DNA of 32,609 bases. Source: an uncultured Bacteroidales bacterium. GTDB lineage: Bacteria > Bacteroidota > Bacteroidia > Bacteroidales > Paludibacteraceae. The translations under genes and the position numbers were made by a program. The notes beneath the pieces are model-generated. The model was not told where the DNA came from. It searched no databases and worked only from the letters and a program-made list of their open reading frames with translations. The stretch is taken from contig CALDPN010000192.1 in the NCBI GenBank assembly GCA_937911235.1, forward strand, positions 1 to 32,609, read 5' to 3'. Positions 30,391-32,609 of the stretch are shown piece by piece (the first letter of the stretch is position 1; each line of letters begins with the position of its first letter).

Positions 30391-31416
30391 ATGAAAAAAG
30401 TCTTATTACTTTTAAGCACTGTTGTAGCAATTGCTATGACAGCATGCACTGGAGAAAGTCCAAACACACCAGACACTCCAGAGTCACCAGACACAGAACA
30501 AATCACTCCAGACGTACCAGCAGAGCCAGAGGCACCTGTAGCAGATGAGAATGGCATAGCCCTTGCAAAATCTCCAAAAGCAGTTACCACAGGTAAACTT
30601 TACAGAACTTCTGTTAAAGGCGAAACATTTAAAAGCACTGTAAACCTAGACATTTGGGTGCCAGACTGCTATACACCAGATGAAAAATATCCAGTTCTTT
30701 ATCTTCACGATGGTCAAAACCTTTACGACGCAAAATCTTCTTGGAACAAACAAGCATGGGAAATTGACGAAGTGGGTGGCAGACTAATTGCAGAAGGCAA
30801 AATTAAACCTTTTATCGCAGTGGGTATTTGGAGTATCAACGCCACTCGCGTGTGCGACCTTATGCCAGAAAAAGTGCTTACTGAATACTTCGACCACGAA
30901 AAATACACCACCACTGGTTTTGAGGGCTATTGCAAAAAAGAAATTAGAGGTGACGAATATGTAGATTTAATTGTGAACACAATCAAACCTATGATTGACT
31001 CTACATTCTCTACTCTACCAGATATGGAAAACACTGCAGTAATGGGTTCTAGTATGGGTGGTCTTGCTTCATTCTATGCAATGTGCGAGCGTCCAGACAT
31101 TTTCGGCACTGCAATTTGCGTATCAACACACATGAGTGTTAGCGGTGAAACATGTTGGGCAGAAGCTGTATTTGCATACCTAAGAGACAAACTTCCTACC
31201 GATAGCAACCACAAAATCTACTTCGACTGTGGCGACAAAACATCAGATTACTACTATGTACCATTCTGGGACGAATTAATTTCTATTCCTCAAGAAAAAG
31301 GTTACACAGTAGAAAACGGCAAGTTAAGCTATGGTTTCTACCCTGGCACTGCTCACGACGAAGCTTCTTGGTGCAAACGTGTAGATGTTCCGTTAACATT
31401 CCTGTATAAGAAATAA
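30391..31416 (+). CDS. Lipoprotein esterase of the enterochelin-esterase/CE1-type alpha/beta hydrolase family
   Basis: 341 residues. Lipoprotein signal MKKVLLLLSTVVAIAMTAC with Cys19 (lipobox MTAC), then a Pro/Glu/Asp-rich linker (residues about 20-55: SPNTPDTPESPDTEQITPD), probably exposing the enzyme outside the membrane. The alpha/beta hydrolase domain starts with LDIWVPDCYTPDEKYPVLYL, HDGQNLYD, carries the nucleophile elbow GSSMGG (S221), and H322 in GTAHDEASW as likely catalytic His; the Asp is probably in CGDKTSDYYY. Related enzymes cleave feruloyl, acetyl or siderophore esters; the substrate here is not certain. It has its own promoter and terminator, so it is a single-gene unit. Confidence 0.83.
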   Translation: MKKVLLLLSTVVAIAMTACTGESPNTPDTPESPDTEQITPDVPAEPEAPVADENGIALAKSPKAVTTGKLYRTSVKGETFKSTVNLDIWVPDCYTPDEKYPVLYLHDGQNLYDAKSSWNKQAWEIDEVGGRLIAEGKIKPFIAVGIWSINATRVCDLMPEKVLTEYFDHEKYTTTGFEGYCKKEIRGDEYVDLIVNTIKPMIDSTFSTLPDMENTAVMGSSMGGLASFYAMCERPDIFGTAICVSTHMSVSGETCWAEAVFAYLRDKLPTDSNHKIYFDCGDKTSDYYYVPFWDELISIPQEKGYTVENGKLSYGFYPGTAHDEASWCKRVDVPLTFLYKK

Positions 31417-31444
31417 TTTAAGTTCCCACTAAACAATACAAACT

Positions 31445-31482
31445 AAGAGTTGGTTCAAGCACAAGAATCAACTCTTTTTTAT
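31445..31482 (+). terminator. Terminator of the esterase gene
   Basis: Stem AAGAGTTG (31445-31452) with CAACTCTT (31469-31476), extended inward by four more pairs including one G-T, then T6. Confidence 0.9.
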
Positions 31483-31506
31483 TGTTGAAATCTCCTAATT
31501 TTTTAT

Positions 31507-31514
31507 TAATTTTG
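31507..31514 (+). promoter_or_regulatory. -7 box of leuS
   Basis: TAATTTTG fits TAnnTTTG and lies 25 bases before the ATG. Confidence 0.6.
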
Positions 31515-31539
31515 TGCCGTTTATAAAAAATACGTTCAG

Positions 31540-32609
31540 ATGGAATATAATTTTAAAAGTATTGAACAAAAATGGCAATCATATTGGAAAGAAAATGCCA
31601 TTTACAAAGTTGAAACTGACAAAAGTAAACCAAAATTCTATGTATTGGATATGTTCCCATATCCATCAGGTGCAGGCCTACACGTAGGTCACCCACTTGG
31701 ATACATAGCTTCAGATATTTATAGCCGTTATAAAAGACTTCAAGGCTTCAACGTGCTTCACCCAATGGGTTACGACGCATACGGTCTACCAGCAGAGCAA
31801 TATGCTATCCAAACAGGTCAGCACCCAGAAATCACAACCAAGAAAAACATCAATCGCTACCGCGAACAATTAGATAAAATTGGTTTCTGCTACGACTGGG
31901 ACCGCGAAATCAAAACCTGCGATCCAGAATATTACAAATGGACTCAATGGGCATTTATTAAAATGTTCGACAGTTGGTATTGTCAAAGAGCCGATGCTGC
32001 TAAACCAATCAGCATGCTTGTGGATATTTTCAACGAACAAGGTAATGCAAAAGTAAAAGCAGCTTGCACAGAAACCCCTATCTTCACAGCAGAGCAGTGG
32101 AAAAGCTACGACGAGAAAAAACAACAAGAAATCCTTATGAACTATCGTATAGCATACCTAGCAGACATTAGTGTAAACTGGTGTCCACAACTAGGCACTG
32201 TGCTAGCAAACGACGAAGTGAGCGAAGGTCTTTCTGTGCGTGGCGGTTTCCCTGTGGAACAAAAAGTAATGCGCCAATGGAGCTTGCGCGTGAGTGCATA
32301 CGCACAACGTCTTCTAGACGGACTAGATAAAATCGATTGGACTGACTCTCTAAAAGAAACTCAACGCAACTGGATTGGCAGAAGTGAAGGTGCAGAAATG
32401 GACTTTGCTATTGCAGATAGCGACATCACCATGACTGTGTTCACCACACGTGCCGATACCACTTTCGGTGTAACATTTATGGTGCTTGCTCCAGAGAGCG
32501 ACTATGTGGCACAAATCACCACAGCAGAACAAAAAGCAGAAGTAGAAGCATACCTAGACGCAGTAAAACGCCGTACAGAACGTGAACGTATTTCAGATAG
32601 AAAAGTGAG
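31540..32609 (+). CDS. leuS: Leucyl-tRNA synthetase, N-terminal part (cut by window edge)
   Basis: 356 codons open to the right edge; full-length Bacteroidota LeuRS is about 920-950 residues. MEYNFKSIEQKWQSYWKENA at the start, HVGHPLGYIASDIYSRYKR (the class I HIGH motif as HVGH, after FPYPSGAGL), MGYDAYGLPAEQYAI, then NWIGRSEGAEMDFAI leading into the CP1 editing domain (TVFTTRADTTFGVTFM with the T-rich editing site). It charges tRNA-Leu. An insert around residues 150-180 (ADAAKPISMLVDIFNEQGNA) between the catalytic helix and the zinc-like region is typical for Bacteroidota LeuRS as I know them. KMSKS lies outside the window. Confidence 0.96.
   Translation, partial: MEYNFKSIEQKWQSYWKENAIYKVETDKSKPKFYVLDMFPYPSGAGLHVGHPLGYIASDIYSRYKRLQGFNVLHPMGYDAYGLPAEQYAIQTGQHPEITTKKNINRYREQLDKIGFCYDWDREIKTCDPEYYKWTQWAFIKMFDSWYCQRADAAKPISMLVDIFNEQGNAKVKAACTETPIFTAEQWKSYDEKKQQEILMNYRIAYLADISVNWCPQLGTVLANDEVSEGLSVRGGFPVEQKVMRQWSLRVSAYAQRLLDGLDKIDWTDSLKETQRNWIGRSEGAEMDFAIADSDITMTVFTTRADTTFGVTFMVLAPESDYVAQITTAEQKAEVEAYLDAVKRRTERERISDRKV

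Noticed and set aside
31870..32532. Minus-strand ORFs inside leuS
   Set aside because: They are antisense to a clear leuS reading frame and Cys/Phe-rich without features.

Overview
The window looks like a chromosomal segment of a low-GC member of the Bacteroidota, most likely order Bacteroidales. The signs are a type IX secretion (T9SS) gene set (SprB-repeat protein with a type B sorting domain, PorE-like OmpA lipoprotein-type anchor, PorP/SprF protein), a lipoprotein-type Omp85 protein (TamL), MORN_2 and DUF3990/DUF3791 families, and many intergenic TAnnTTTG boxes of the Bacteroidota promoter type placed just before genes. No species can be named from the sequence alone, and no transposase, integrase, rRNA or CRISPR array was found.

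Layout. (1) 1-9474, minus strand: a run of closely packed genes, read in the order RluA-type pseudouridine synthase, MORN-repeat protein, xseA, xseB, TolC-like outer membrane factor, membrane fusion lipoprotein, RND pump, queA (cut by the left edge). Several neighbours are coupled by ATGA or TAATG overlaps. (2) 9475-12328: a small accessory region, mostly minus strand, with a 36-codon plus-strand ORF, a DUF3791-DUF3990-DUF3791 type three-gene module, a GIY-YIG-like protein with a coiled-coil partner, and an HTH-like Bacteroidales protein. Two hairpin terminators that share both stem and loop sequence flank the DUF3990 module. (3) 12534-13515, plus strand: YtxH-like, holin-X-like and small basic protein operon, an envelope or stress type unit. 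(4) 13615-19561: the T9SS-linked operon. (5) 19591-23905: bifunctional (p)ppGpp synthetase/hydrolase overlapping an M3 peptidase gene. (6) 24000-26561: glycogen/alpha-glucan phosphorylase with codon use typical of a very highly expressed gene. (7) 26708-31416: TamL, a 120-bp inverted-repeat-ended intergenic element, cysteine synthase, tRNA-Arg(UCU), and a lipoprotein esterase. (8) 31540-32609: leuS, cut by the right edge.

Intergenic DNA carries a dispersed family of heptamer tandem repeats (unit GTTAGGA, four sites) which lies against promoters in at least two places. No gene-free stretch exceeds about 300 bases; the longest (12329-12610) holds two promoters, a repeat array and a leader. The most interesting items for a second look are the DUF3990 module with its twin hairpins, the 120-bp element in front of cysK, and the T9SS operon with a non-repeat insert in its secreted product.
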